Assembly: GCA_022605955.1 (NCBI GenBank)
Contig: JAKCOZ010000012.1
Location: 25,604,015 to 25,668,014 of the forward strand
DNA: 64,000 nucleotides
Source: Rallus limicola
Lineage: Eukaryota > Chordata > Aves > Gruiformes > Rallidae
Direction of reading: 5' to 3'
Part shown: positions 1 to 11,546 of the stretch, piece by piece
How the letters are laid out: each line of letters starts with the position of its first letter
Position numbering within the stretch: the stretch's first letter is position 1
The notes under the pieces: model-generated
Told to the model about the DNA's origin: nothing
What the model saw: the letters and a program-made list of their open reading frames with translations, nothing else
Databases searched by the model: none
Made by a program: the position numbers and the translations under genes

Positions 1-442
1 TTTAGAGAGCCCAGGCCTGGCCACGTTTCCCACAAGAGCAAGGGACACAGAGATAAGGCACATGAAATGTAAGGGGAACATTCTGTGGGGTTTTAGATTA
101 TGCAAATCTAAGAAATATTTTTAAAAATGAAATAATATCTTTAATGAGCAAATGCCCTTGTTTAAATCAGGTTTAGTTTGGATGTGGTCTATACTATGAA
201 TCTGAATTTAAGTTCAGATTTACGACTGTAAGGCTAAAATAAATCCAAAATATATTATTGACTTCAGTCTGTCTCCTCTGGTTACACCTGTGCAATGGAG
301 AAGAGAATTTGCTCAGCTGAAGACAATTCCTCTGCACTTTTTATGTGGAAGTTTTGAGGGTCTCCACTTGGAACAAATGAAGAGTAAACATGATGAATCT
401 TTGGGAAGCAAAATTCGTCCCTGAAGGACAGACAGTTCTGTT

Positions 443-652
443 CCAGAATAGAGTGACAGAATTGTCGTGGTTGGAAGGGACCTTTCAGATCATCAAGTCC
501 AACCATCAACCTGACCTGCCAAACCCACCACTAAACCATGTCCTTCAGCACCACGTCTAACCGTCTTTTAAATCCCTCCAGGGATGGAGACTCCACCACC
601 TCCCTGGGCTGCTCGTTCCAGTGCCTAGCAACCCTCTATGTAGGGAGGAAAA
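443..652 (-). mobile_element. CR1 LINE 3' fragment
   Basis: The sequence reads as the reverse complement of a CR1 3' end. It has a degraded octamer tail near 443-465, then 'ttggaagggacc', 'aagtccaacc' and the 'ccctccagggatggagactcc' region, and is lost into poly-A near 650. Its internal part (ccaccactaaaccatgtcc) differs from the two abundant subfamilies farther right, so it belongs to another, older CR1 lineage. No coding capacity remains. Confidence 0.85.
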
Positions 653-1689
653 AAAGCCCCCAAACACACCCTCCCCCCCACATACCCCTTCTCCCAAGCT
701 AGAAAATAATAATAATTATAAAGAAGAAATGCAATGCAGCAGGATTCACTTCAATTCAGAAAGGCAAGACTCTTCCAGCAATACAGGAAAGAGCTTTTAA
801 AATATCAGCAAAGTAGTAAGGTGTGTGACATGGCCAGAAAGCATCCCCAGCCTCCCTAGGAGAAGTAAAACCCACCAGCCTAGTTTAGTTGACAGAAGTG
901 GAATTGCACTATAAAATCACTACTGCACCTACTTAAGAACACAGGTATCCCACTCTTACTAATCCTCACCCATCCCTCACCCATCAGAAGCTATGCTCAC
1001 TCCAGTGACCAAGAGGTACTCTGGCTCACACCAAGGCAAAGGGAGCCAAGGAGAGGTTTTGGCTATATGGACATCTTTGGAGCACCTCCTGCTTCCTCTC
1101 CTGTGAGCACTTTGTGCTTGTGGGCAGCAGCCTTTACTGTGATCTCATTTGCTTGTGAGCACTAACAGCAATTTCTTGGGCTGCACAGCCAGTACCTAAA
1201 ACTGGTCTGGAATCGACAGGGACCTGGAAGATAGGAAGGAAGAGGTGGTTTAAAGCCATTTTCCACCCACCCCATCCTTTCATGGGTATGGAATAATTGT
1301 TAGACGAAAAAAAACCCTCTGAATTTCACAGGTCAGCTTGGCAGATATTTCTTGTTCTCGTAAATAAGAGGCGCATGCTGCATGTGAAGAGCTGTAAATG
1401 CCTCTGCTGTGAATCAATGCCTCTCAGGCATAAAAAGATATATTGTCACAGGATAATATCTCTGCTTTCCCCTGTTTTCTCAATACTGTCAAAACAAACG
1501 CTTTGCTTGAAAATAATTCTTGCAATATTTTGGATTCCCACTCGTTTGACATGTATGAGCAAGTCAAAAAATAAAGGGATTTGTCATCACAGAATCGACT
1601 CCAGAAATTAAACATGAGCCACATCTGCTAAGAGTGCTTCATGAGCTGGAGAGCTGGTTCCTAGTTGAGACAAGTCGCCCGTTTTGGGG

Positions 1690-1745
1690 GGGTGCCACAG
1701 GTGACACCCCGATAATCTCTTGAGGTCCCTTCCAACCCCTATGAT
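1690..1745 (+). mobile_element. CR1 LINE tail, short remnant
   Basis: Only the last 50-60 bases of a sense CR1 remain: 'ataatctcttgaggtccc' followed by 'ttccaacccctatgat'. It is strongly 5'-truncated. A small GGGGTG/CACCCC stem lies just upstream in the same fragment. Confidence 0.75.
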
Positions 1746-2115
1746 ACGCCTGACATCAGCATTCAGTATCATGCACAGTACCAGAATCCCTGCCAAGTGT
1801 GAAAACACATTGTTTTGTTGCTTTTGAAAGTTAAGAGGAATCAATATTGCAAAGCTTCATGACAATGCTTCCCTTTCCCAGTAGGATCCAAGCCCCTTCC
1901 CACCTCACTTTGTGAGGCCACTCTCCCACCCAGTGCTGAGCCCAGCGGACTGTGTAGCTGCAGGGATTCACAGTGGCTGCTTCTTCCTCTGCCTTTTCCC
2001 CCAGCACATACATTAAATGCAGAATTACCAGGTTTCCCTGCACAGAAACTCCTTGAAAAACAGAACAGATTTATTTCAAAATCAAAATACAGTCCAAAAA
2101 TCTAGTCTAGTGCAT

Positions 2116-2181
2116 TTTGGGGGTTGTGCTCCATCACTTGAGGTCCGTTCCAACCCCTACAATGCTGTGATTCTGTGATTA
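2116..2181 (+). mobile_element. CR1 LINE tail, short remnant
   Basis: A sense CR1 3' terminus: 'cacttgaggtccgttccaac', then 'gctgtgattctgtgatt', which is the typical pair of terminal octamers. The body upstream is missing or unrecognisable. Confidence 0.75.
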
Positions 2182-2544
2182 AACAACCACCTCCCATAAA
2201 GGAAGATCTCTGGCCTTTCATGATTAATAATTTTTTTAATTCTCTTTTTTTCTTTTTTAATAAACAAAGCACCAAGAAAAATGGTTGTATATGTCTTGGA
2301 CTTCAGAAGAAGGTTTAAACCTGAGTGATAACAAAGAATCAAAGCAAGTAGAAAAATAGAGGCCCTGCACAAGAAATTATGTTGCTGTGACAAATCTAAA
2401 ATATCACAAGGCCTGCCAGAGGTTTAAAAATACTCAATCAGTGCCAAAGTGAGCAGCAAGCTAAAGCAAGTGCTTAACCAAATTTGCCTACATGGGGTCA
2501 TTTTTTTTAAGGATATTAAAAGAGACAGATCGCAACAGAAAAGA

Positions 2545-2760
2545 AAGTCTGTAATGTTTAGCAGATGATTACTAACTGCACTAATTAAGTGGCTTTAATT
2601 GACTCCATCGAAGTCAAGAGACAATTTGTCTGGATATTGCTGCAAGACTTGGTAATCATAATTTCAGCAAAGTAACTTTTTAAATGAGTTATCCCGCAGC
2701 TTTTATTATCTAGATAGCTGCTTTCAATCCCTGATTTGCACATCCCTGGGGGCCACGGAT
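2545..2760. other. Possible conserved non-coding element
   Basis: This non-repetitive stretch is rich in homeodomain-type TAAT/ATTA words (ctaattaagtgg, tttaattgactcc, taatcataatttc) and has no low-complexity runs. It has the look of avian conserved non-coding DNA. Composition alone cannot prove conservation. Confidence 0.22.
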
Positions 2761-3851
2761 AACTACTGAGGCACTGAAGGTAACTAAGGAAAGCATGTTT
2801 ACTGTCAACACACTTGCCCTGGAAGCTTTGAAGGATCCCAAAAATTGAGAAAGATAAAGAGAAGGGGCGCAGAGGGAATACAACCTTTCTGCTTTATTGC
2901 TTTATGACTGCTCCCTAACTTTCCAAGCACTTTCAAAACATGGGAAGAGATGTTCTTGCTTCCCTATGATGAACTGCTCTTTCCTTGCCATTCTAAATGA
3001 AGGAACATTAAGAAAGAACCTTAAGGCAGACAGCCAAAGCATTTAAACACCTGTGACTGTTGCTTCTAAAAATAGTTTCTCCTCCTCCTCGTAAATTTAC
3101 TTCATCTTATTCTTGAACTTTGGCAATTTCACCTAAAGTTTGGGGTTTTAGGTAGCTTGAACCATACAAATCCATTCAATAAGTAGCTTAAACCATGGCA
3201 CGACTTATCAGCAAAACTTTTAGCTGTTGAAAACACAGCCCTATAGCAGGAAGCATCAAGGCCTCCTTTCTTAATGTTTTCTCTTTTAGCCCCATAAAGT
3301 CCTTCGTTTCACCTTGAAGACTGCCAAGAGCAATTAGCCCCTCTCCTTCCTGTGAAATCGCTTTATGGATTTGCAGCCTGTTGCTTTATTGTCATTCCTT
3401 TCCTCCAAATTGAATGCGTGCAGCTTCCCTGCAGCCCGATGTGGTAAACCTTTCACTCTTTTATTTGCAGAGCTTCCCAACTCTCTTATTTATCTTGCTT
3501 TTTAGAAACACCAGGCTCAAAAATCTTAATGTAGCATTTTACATGTAACCGTCCCGGTTCAAAATGGAAAGGACTGGGTTTTTGTCATTTATGGTTAGTG
3601 TTTTACAGGTGATCAAAACCTCAAAAAAACCTTATAAAAACCTTTGTACCTGAGTTACTTCTTCCAGACTGTTTTAACTCGACTTATGACAAAGTTTCAT
3701 TGAATGTATGAATATATAAAAGTAGCTCAGCCATTTCTGAGCCTTCAAACATTTACCAGGACTACTTTAGACTTTTTTTTTAATCATGATTATTTATATT
3801 TATTTCATATGCAGCCTACCCTAAAAAAGAAAAACTCAAAAAAAAATAGCT

Positions 3852-3912
3852 AATGGAGCAAAGGTATTAAAAAAGTGAGAACAACCATGTTTTTTAATAC
3901 CTTTGCTCCATT
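3852..3912. repeat. Perfect 23-bp inverted repeat with 15-nt loop
   Basis: The arms are 3852-3874 (aatggagcaaaggtatta plus five more A) and 3890-3912, its exact reverse complement. The spacer is 15 nt (3875-3889). No transposon termini or target duplication can be seen. A perfect stem in otherwise diverged DNA implies a recent origin or selection. Confidence 0.95.
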
Positions 3913-3965
3913 TTTTCTCCTGAAGATATCCAAGAAAACAGTTTGTAGCCAGCATTCCATGTTCA

Positions 3966-4036
3966 TGGCAGGGGTTTGAAAGTAGATGATTTTTGAGGCC
4001 CCTTCCAAATCAAAGCATTCTATGGTCCTATGACAG
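3966..4036 (+). mobile_element. CR1 LINE tail, old remnant
   Basis: The order of CR1 landmarks is kept but diverged: 'ggcaggggtttgaaagtaga', then 'gaggccccttccaa' and 'attctatggtcctatgac'. The divergence suggests this is one of the older insertions here. It lies 54 bp from the perfect hairpin at 3852-3912. Confidence 0.65.
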
Positions 4037-7000
4037 GTTTCATTTGTCCTCTCCTAAATAAATTGAGGAAATAATTTAAACTGAAGTCTATTTTTCCAAC
4101 CCTTGGAGAATGATCTCCTACTCAACTCCAGAATTCTTTCTCCTTCATCATTTTTTCTGGGGGGGGGAAACAAACTCATGAAATTACAGTTACATCATTT
4201 TTAGCTTAAAGGTCAGCATCTCTTTGGGGATTTATTTTTTCCCCTTTGATATGGCAGTAAAATTTACATGGGTCAAGACTGACAACGCTGACAACTTTTT
4301 CTCATGGATATTTTCTAGCCCTGTGAAGGCAACAGTTACAGAGCCAGCTATGAGCCTGCCATTTTGAAATTAAATAAATAAATACAAGCACCATCCACAC
4401 TTCAAATCAAGCTCTCAGGGTGGCGTGCCTGTACCACAAGTGTGATGCTGTGCACAGTTCTCTTTCCTTTACCTCATTTCCACCCACCTCAGCACGGGTG
4501 AGCTGCACGGCGGTGGCAGAGCAGCAGGTGATGGTTCCTTCAGCGCCAGGAACTGCACAGAGAAGTACTAAAGCCACAGGGGAAAAACAGCCCAGCAGAA
4601 AGCCAAACCAAGATAGATGCAAGCAGGAAAACTACTGAAGCAATGAGGACCTTCAAAGGTGAAAATGGACAAGCCAATAGTTACCAGGTTGGGATCTGGC
4701 AGTGGGAGAGGGATGCCCATTGCCTGGTGAGACAGAGGGCACGCAGTCCCTTTGTGAATGTATATAATCCAGGAGTGGGAACTGCAGCTTCCTTCACACC
4801 ACTTCAACTCGAAGCAAACAATGCAGATACATGCTGCTCCATCTACCCCTGTCTGCAGCCTCTCCCCTGGTATGGTTCTGACTGATTGGCCAGCCTCAGG
4901 GAGACATTTTTCCCCAGGGCCTGTTGGAAAAAGAGATAAATAGACATCTAAGGAGTAAAAACATCCCTGCAGCTTGCAGAAGTGCCATGGGTCTCACCTC
5001 CTTCAGTTCATTACCCCCATGCCTCAGGGAGTGCAGTGGTATGACCACCATCACCAGCCTGGCAGGGGAAGGAGAACAGCCAGACATGTTCTCCAGGTCT
5101 TCCCCAGCAGCATGCAGGGATGAAGGTTCAGGTGATGGCGTTTAAGTAAATCTGTTGCCAGATAAATTCTCTTTGAGCAGCTGTTAATATGGATTTAGCT
5201 GTGACAGGGAAAGATAGCTTCCAGTTAAGTCCATAAAATGCAGTCTCATGTCAAATAAAAACAAAACCAGGAACATATTATATATCAAAATACTCTCCCA
5301 AAGGAAAGGGGTGAAGCTTTTACACAGCGTGGGAACGTTTATACTCTCATGAGCCTGATTATCTAGGAGGACCAAGAGGCTGTGAAAGGCTACCAGGATC
5401 TGCTGGGCTCTGTCCAGAGCTACCAAAATGTTATTTATCATATGTGGAGAGAAAAAAAATGGGCTGCAGAAACCCAGTTTTGTGTCGCAGAAACCCAACA
5501 ATGAGGCAGCATTTGTGGTAGCTCCACTTGCTTGGCAAGCTAAGATGCTGTATGCACCATAATACACTTTCCAGCTCTTTCTACAAGATGTTCTTGGAGA
5601 AATGTTAAAATTGCCACCTGACAGAAGAAGTCATTGATTTAAAGTCAGAAATAATGGACAGGAGTAGCTTCCCTTCACCCCAAGAGACTCAGACTGGGGT
5701 TTCAGCTTCACACCTTATTCCAGGCAATGCTGACAAGATGACCTGTGCGCCACTTCTCCCAAACACTTCTTCATAGCCAAGAATTGAGATTCACAGAGTT
5801 CCAAGGAAATAACACTTTTCCTTCCCTAATCACGCCCGGGGCCAGAGGACTCGAGAATCGTACATGCCCCCTTGAACCAGGCAGCTACATAAAGGTCGCA
5901 TCAGTTCAAGGACGTGAAGAAGTTTGACTGCTCAGCACACACCACTGAAGTCAGGAAGAAAGATTTCATCTAACAGGTTTAGAAGGGGCTGGAGCACAGC
6001 ACCAGGCTGCCATGCCCAGAACAGGGGAGACACATCAACAGGATATATTTAGCACCTATAAAATACAAAAACAATTCAGAATAAATGCATTTTTCTGCCT
6101 GCAGCAAAAACAACACAAAAATACTAATGCAACAGTGTGAAAAACACTGATTATAACTAATTTTTCTTCTGCACTTGATCCATTCTCTCAGCATTCAGCT
6201 CCTTTGCTCACTAGCATCTGTATGTCCACACATGCACCTATGCAGCATACCTCTGTGGTAGCACACATGCATCTTTTTAATTTCTGCCTACAGACCAACA
6301 TTACATCTCTGTCTCTTCAATAACCAGATGACAAAGAAGGAAATATGCCTTTTCAAAGGCACTGTATTCTGGCTCACTGCTCTTTACTATTTTTCAGCTG
6401 GATGTCACTTCAGATTACCAAGCGCTGTCCAAACTGCAACACAAGCTCAACAGAGCAATTTCTGTACTTATTAAGTACTCCTGCATTCACTGAAAGTTCA
6501 TGGGGGGTATAAATAAGTAGAGATATTGCTCTAATATTTTTAGGGTAATAGAAATCTAAACCAAAAAAAAAAAAGAAAAAAAGAAATCTTTCTTCTGCAA
6601 TGGCCATCAAATCACACCCTGAGCTGAAAAAAAAAATCCCTATAGGGAAAATACATAAAGATTGGGGGATGAGTTAAGTACATAAAATTTGGGTAAGCCA
6701 ATGTGCAAATAGGGGCTTGAACTACATAAAAATATTTGATGAATAAATCAAAGTACAAAAAAACATACAGGGTAACTGAAGAGGTTATAGCTAAAAGCAA
6801 TGTGAAGAAATGTCCTTGACAGTGAGACATACTAGATCATAGTGTAGTCTCTCAAGGGAAGAGGTATCAAGCCTATAATTTAGATAGCTTACAATATGAT
6901 TGGAGAAAACACCAGAAAACTACAACATGCAGAAAATATTCCAGGGTCTGGGGGCAGGAATAATCTAGAAGACAAAGAGTGGCAAGAATCCTACAGTTTA

Positions 7001-7528
7001 CCAAATGGACACGAGCTCTTCTACCATGGTGGATATCCTGAGGTGCAGAGGACCCCGCCACCAGTAGCCAGCGGGACATCAAGCTTTGCTAGAGGTGTAC
7101 AGAAACTGCCTGGTGTAAGGGCATGGAGATGCAACAAGGGAGAACGCTTAGGAACCACCAGTGAGCTCATGCTTTGAGCCTGAACCACAGCTCTCCAGAG
7201 GTCCAACAACCATTGGTATACCTCCATAATTCAGTTAGAAGAATCGACATTTAGAGTTCGTGCTCTACAGCTCTCTTTCCACATCGGTGGTATTTATAAA
7301 GGGTGACCTGCTTCAACAAGCCTTGTCAAGTTGCCTGCTGCTTCTCATCTTTGTGTGTTTTCTGTTTTTCCCTGACAGTAGAAGATACCATTCAGGTTCA
7401 GGACTATTTAGGCTGATCACAACAGCATAGAAAGTCCACTGCTTCCACAACAACAGCCCCAGTTTGTCAATGCATTTGCTAAATCAGAAAATACCTGCTG
7501 AATACAAAAAAAACCCGTTTTTTACATA

Positions 7529-7544
7529 ACCATTGTACAATGGT
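7529..7544. repeat. 16-bp perfect palindrome
   Basis: The sequence accattgtacaatggt is its own reverse complement. One such palindrome in 64 kb is compatible with chance. Confidence 0.7.
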
Positions 7545-9792
7545 GAACAGCAGGATTGTTCAAGGTTTTCATCACTCTTTTGGTGTAATATGTGGCTCAT
7601 CATGAGATGCTCACGTGATTTTTCATCTCCTCAAGCAGATAGCCTATGCTTACAAAGGGAAGATTATATTGTGCCAGATTAACATCCATGTTTGCAAGAC
7701 TTCATGTTATTTATCTTTTTTCTGTAAGTCCACATTATTAAATATCTATAAATAAAGAGGTGTGAGATTTATATTTAAAATATATAACCTGTATATTCTT
7801 GTATATATATATAACTTGACCTATGTAGAGGAGAGGGCTCTCAAAGCCAAGTTTATTGACATTCAGAGTACAGCACACCTTTTTCTCATCATGTGAACAT
7901 GAATATTTTGAAGGCAAATTTGCATTTTGTAGCCAGGGGCATCATTTGCAGGTGACTGAACAATCAATTAAAAGAGCTTGAGAAGGTTTTTCTGTAGGGT
8001 TGTGGGTTGGTTGGGTTTTTTTTTCTTCATATAACCAGGCCATTGCTGCTTAATCACATGGTTAGGGGCATTTTAGACATTAAAAACATTTAAAAAAGCA
8101 ACATTCTCCTAAAGATTTCCGCTGCTGTTTTATGGATTTACATTTTCTTTACCCCAAGCTGAGGGAGGACCGACCATGCAGCTTTCATCCTAACACTGGT
8201 CAGTTTTAGCAGTGTTATAGATCGGTGCTGCTGTAACAATTTTTCTACCTCATTAATTAAAGTTTACGAATTCAATGCAGACCACATAGCCAAACTGGAT
8301 CGATGGCTCCTCCGTAGCCTTAGGCCTTTGAGTCCCCTGGACTTTGAATGTAGAGAGAGGAAGCAGAACTGAACTGAATTCAGGATCAGCCATTTAAAGA
8401 AGTTCAGGAGAATCCTGTTTACCTTGCACTGGCTCAAAAGCAATAGCTTCTTGGTCTACATGCTGCTTGCAGCCAGGTTGCTGTGGTTATTCCCAATTCC
8501 TTTGTGCACGTTTTGCTAGGCCCCAGCCTTGTATTTCAGTTCCAAACTGCTGGTCAGTGAGAGCATTTTCAAATAGGTCATGAGCTCCATGAATACCACG
8601 TATCTTTATTTCCATTAGTGATCAATAATTGTTTTTTAGTTAGGAGAAATAGTTGTCTGAACAAATGCTCTTCTGCATAACAAGGTGGATTGAGCTGCTC
8701 TTTCTTTTTATTCTTAAGGTTAGCTGTTCAATCATGGGAAAACAACAGGTAGCTGGGGGTGAATCAATTATCAGATAAAATGCATCATTAGTGTTTGGGT
8801 TTGGTTGGGTTTGGGTTGTTGGGTTTTTGTTTTCATAAACAGTTCATCAAACACTTGTGAATAATGAACGCATAACTTAGGATCAGAAATGATATGTAAA
8901 TCTAGGGCTCAATTCATCCAATAATTTATGTATCAAGAGCAATTTGAGTAGCACTACCTAAAAGTATCAGATTAATTCTCTATTAAGAGCCAATTGAAAT
9001 TTTGGACTGTGCAGAAGTGTATGCAAAGCATGGGCATGAACACACAGCCCTACCCTAACCCTGGCTGCTGAGCGAGACTGCCTTGTCTTCACCTTCCCCA
9101 GCCACAGGGACAAACTCTTCCCAGACTCCCTCATATTTCCATTCAAAAATTGTCCAAAGGGAATAACATTACAGCTCATAGAAACGAAACACCACACTTT
9201 GAATCCCCTTACGACTTTGTTCACTATGCACATAGCTGTCTTAATTTAAGATATAATATCTCAGAATATAGTTGTACCACCATCTCCAGTATTGCTCCAG
9301 TGTAGCTAAGGTCCAGTTATCATTTTCATTATAAACATTTGCAGTGAGTTGGAATAATTTGTTGTAGAGCATACCAAGTTGTCTGCTTGGATGCGTTGGA
9401 TTTTTCCTCCATGCAATTGATTTAAATCTTATAAGACATTTTTGTAGAGAGGCCAAAAAAATAAAACTGTATCTTTCTCAAGATTTTTTTTTTTTCAATA
9501 GTTACACTTCAGAAGAAAATCCAAAAACTTTTGTACATAAATTATCACTTGGCAGTTCTCACAAAACCAATACAAAACCCAGTGCTGACTAGGTAATTTT
9601 TATCAGCAAGATATTTCAGATTTTGGATAGGTGATAGTAAAGTGTCTTACAATGGGTAAAAAATGTTAAATCACTGAAGTCACCATATAATATGTCTTTT
9701 CTGGAAATGTAAGTGTATGCAATCTCCTCTGCTTTCTAAATGACGCTGACCGATGTCAAAGATGATGTATTTCAATGATAGTAAAGAAAGAA

Positions 9793-9832
9793 CAAGTAAT
9801 TCATGCTCAAGACCAAGTAATTCAGGCTCAAA
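9793..9832. repeat. 21-bp tandem duplication
   Basis: The word caagtaattcatgctcaa (9793) recurs 21 bases later as caagtaattcaggctcaa (9814) with one difference. Confidence 0.85.
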
Positions 9833-11095
9833 GTACTATAATTTAGGCCCTGAATGTGCAAACCCTTACTTAAAATTGAGATACCAGTGTATTTAGGGAT
9901 ACCTCACATGAAGGAAGGTTTTCTTTCTTGTTTAAGAAGTTGTCAGGAATAGGGATAGAGTTAAATCACAAATTTCACGTGTTTGGCTTTTCTACCTAGA
10001 CAGCTGGAATTTGTTCAGCCAATTCCAGGGTATTTATCACACTTTTGAATTTTGCAATGCAGATGGCTCTGCTTTAGTAATTTGAACTTAATAGTTAGAA
10101 ACCTGTCCTTGAATTTACTAAACAGAAGCAATTTAAACCCCATGATTGTGTCATGTCATGTACTGCATATGTGAAGTGATCAAGTGAATCACTTAGATGA
10201 TAAGCAGTGACAATGACACGTCTAAAACTATTCCTTCCACAGTTTGTTAGAAAAAGCTGGAATCAAGAACATTTTTACAAATCTAATGCCTTGGTTAAAA
10301 ATGTCAGCCTGTATCAACCAAAATATTTTATCCAGGCTTTGACAAGTTTAAGTAAGATTTGTATGTCTGCTGGGTCATATTTGAAACCAAAATTAATTTG
10401 GAGCCAGAAAAATCAGATTAGGGCTCTTTGCAGAATGTCAGAGCATCAGTGTTTTGCAACTGTGCTGCTGGAAAAAATATCTTTAAAAAAAATGGAGAAA
10501 AACTACAGAAATTGCCAAAGCTGGTTCTTCTGTCTGTACAAAGAGTCCATAGATTTGAATTTGTTTAATGAAAAGAGGAGTGACTATTTGATGTGTTTCA
10601 CCTGAGCACATCGTATGGCTTATAAAGACTCAACCAAGTACTGGGTGGTCCCCTCAGCCCTGTCTGTCGTGGAGCTGTCTCAGGCACCCAGCTCAAAGAA
10701 ATCATCACCTCTCCACATTATATGACCTATGTTCAAAGCACAATATGTAGCTACATGAAGTGAGACCTAATAGTGCTGGAAGCTGTTACAGGCAAATGTT
10801 ACCTCGGTCTTTCTTTGGGTGGAGGAAAGGAGGAGGAAATCTTTGGAGTTAAAGTTGCTATAATTAATTTTCTGTGTGTGCACTTTACTCACACAGTCAA
10901 TTTGTCATTGAAGGGTATAATTTACTCTTCTCTCCACAGTCTTTTGAACAGCAAAGAAAAAGACTTTGGATACTGCAGAGTGTGCAATAGTGATGATAAG
11001 GCAGAAAAATCAGTGTGCTCGCAAACCCTCCCATCACTTTGAGTCCTTTCTTCCAGCTGGGCTCTAAAGGGACTTGGCATCAAAGCCAGGAGAAA

Positions 11096-11546
11096 ACTAT
11101 ATACAATTTTAAACCTTTATCTGACCTCTTGTTTCCAAAGGGTTGTGCCTTAAACCTCTGGGTTCTTCCAGCTTGCTTTTTTCCTGTTAGAACTTCCCTT
11201 TCAGGCCTCCTCCGTACCCCTGTGCGGCTCAGACCAGGCTTTCACATCAGCTCTCTCCTGCTCTGCTGGGAGCCCGCGCAGACGAGCGGCTCTCTGACCT
11301 TGCCTTCAAACACAAAAGACGAAAGGGAAAGGATGAAACCAACTGAAGCAAGAGAAAGAGTTGTACTAGACAGGAGAGGGGAGAGTGAAAGACCGCGGCG
11401 ACGACGGAGTGTCGGTGGGAACTGCAAGTTGCAGCAGAACACACTGCATTTTAACCCTATCTCTGCAACACAAAACAGAGGAGCTTTTGCCCTTGTCATG
11501 TCTTATAAGAGATTCCTTATACTCAAGTGGGTGTGTTATAAAGCCC
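11096..11546 (+). promoter_or_regulatory. Local GC/CpG-rich patch with TATA-like and donor-like signals
   Basis: In otherwise AT-rich DNA, 11210-11420 carries a cluster of CpG sites (cccgcgcagacgagcgg, gaccgcggcgacgacgg). A TATA-like 'ctatatac' lies at about 11096-11103, and a good 5' splice site (CCCAG|GTAAAA) follows near 11547. An open frame of about 200 codons spans the patch on the plus strand. Its nominal start is a GTG, and the first ATG in frame is only near 11332. This could be a first exon or promoter of a transcript, a small CpG island, or chance. No protein family is recognised. Confidence 0.2.

Noticed and set aside
4407..4622. Minus-strand 71-codon frame starting with a signal-peptide-like hydrophobic stretch
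   Set aside because: The hydrophobic part coincides with a pyrimidine-rich tract (a splice-acceptor-like run), which encodes Leu, Phe, Ser and Pro by composition. There is no further support.
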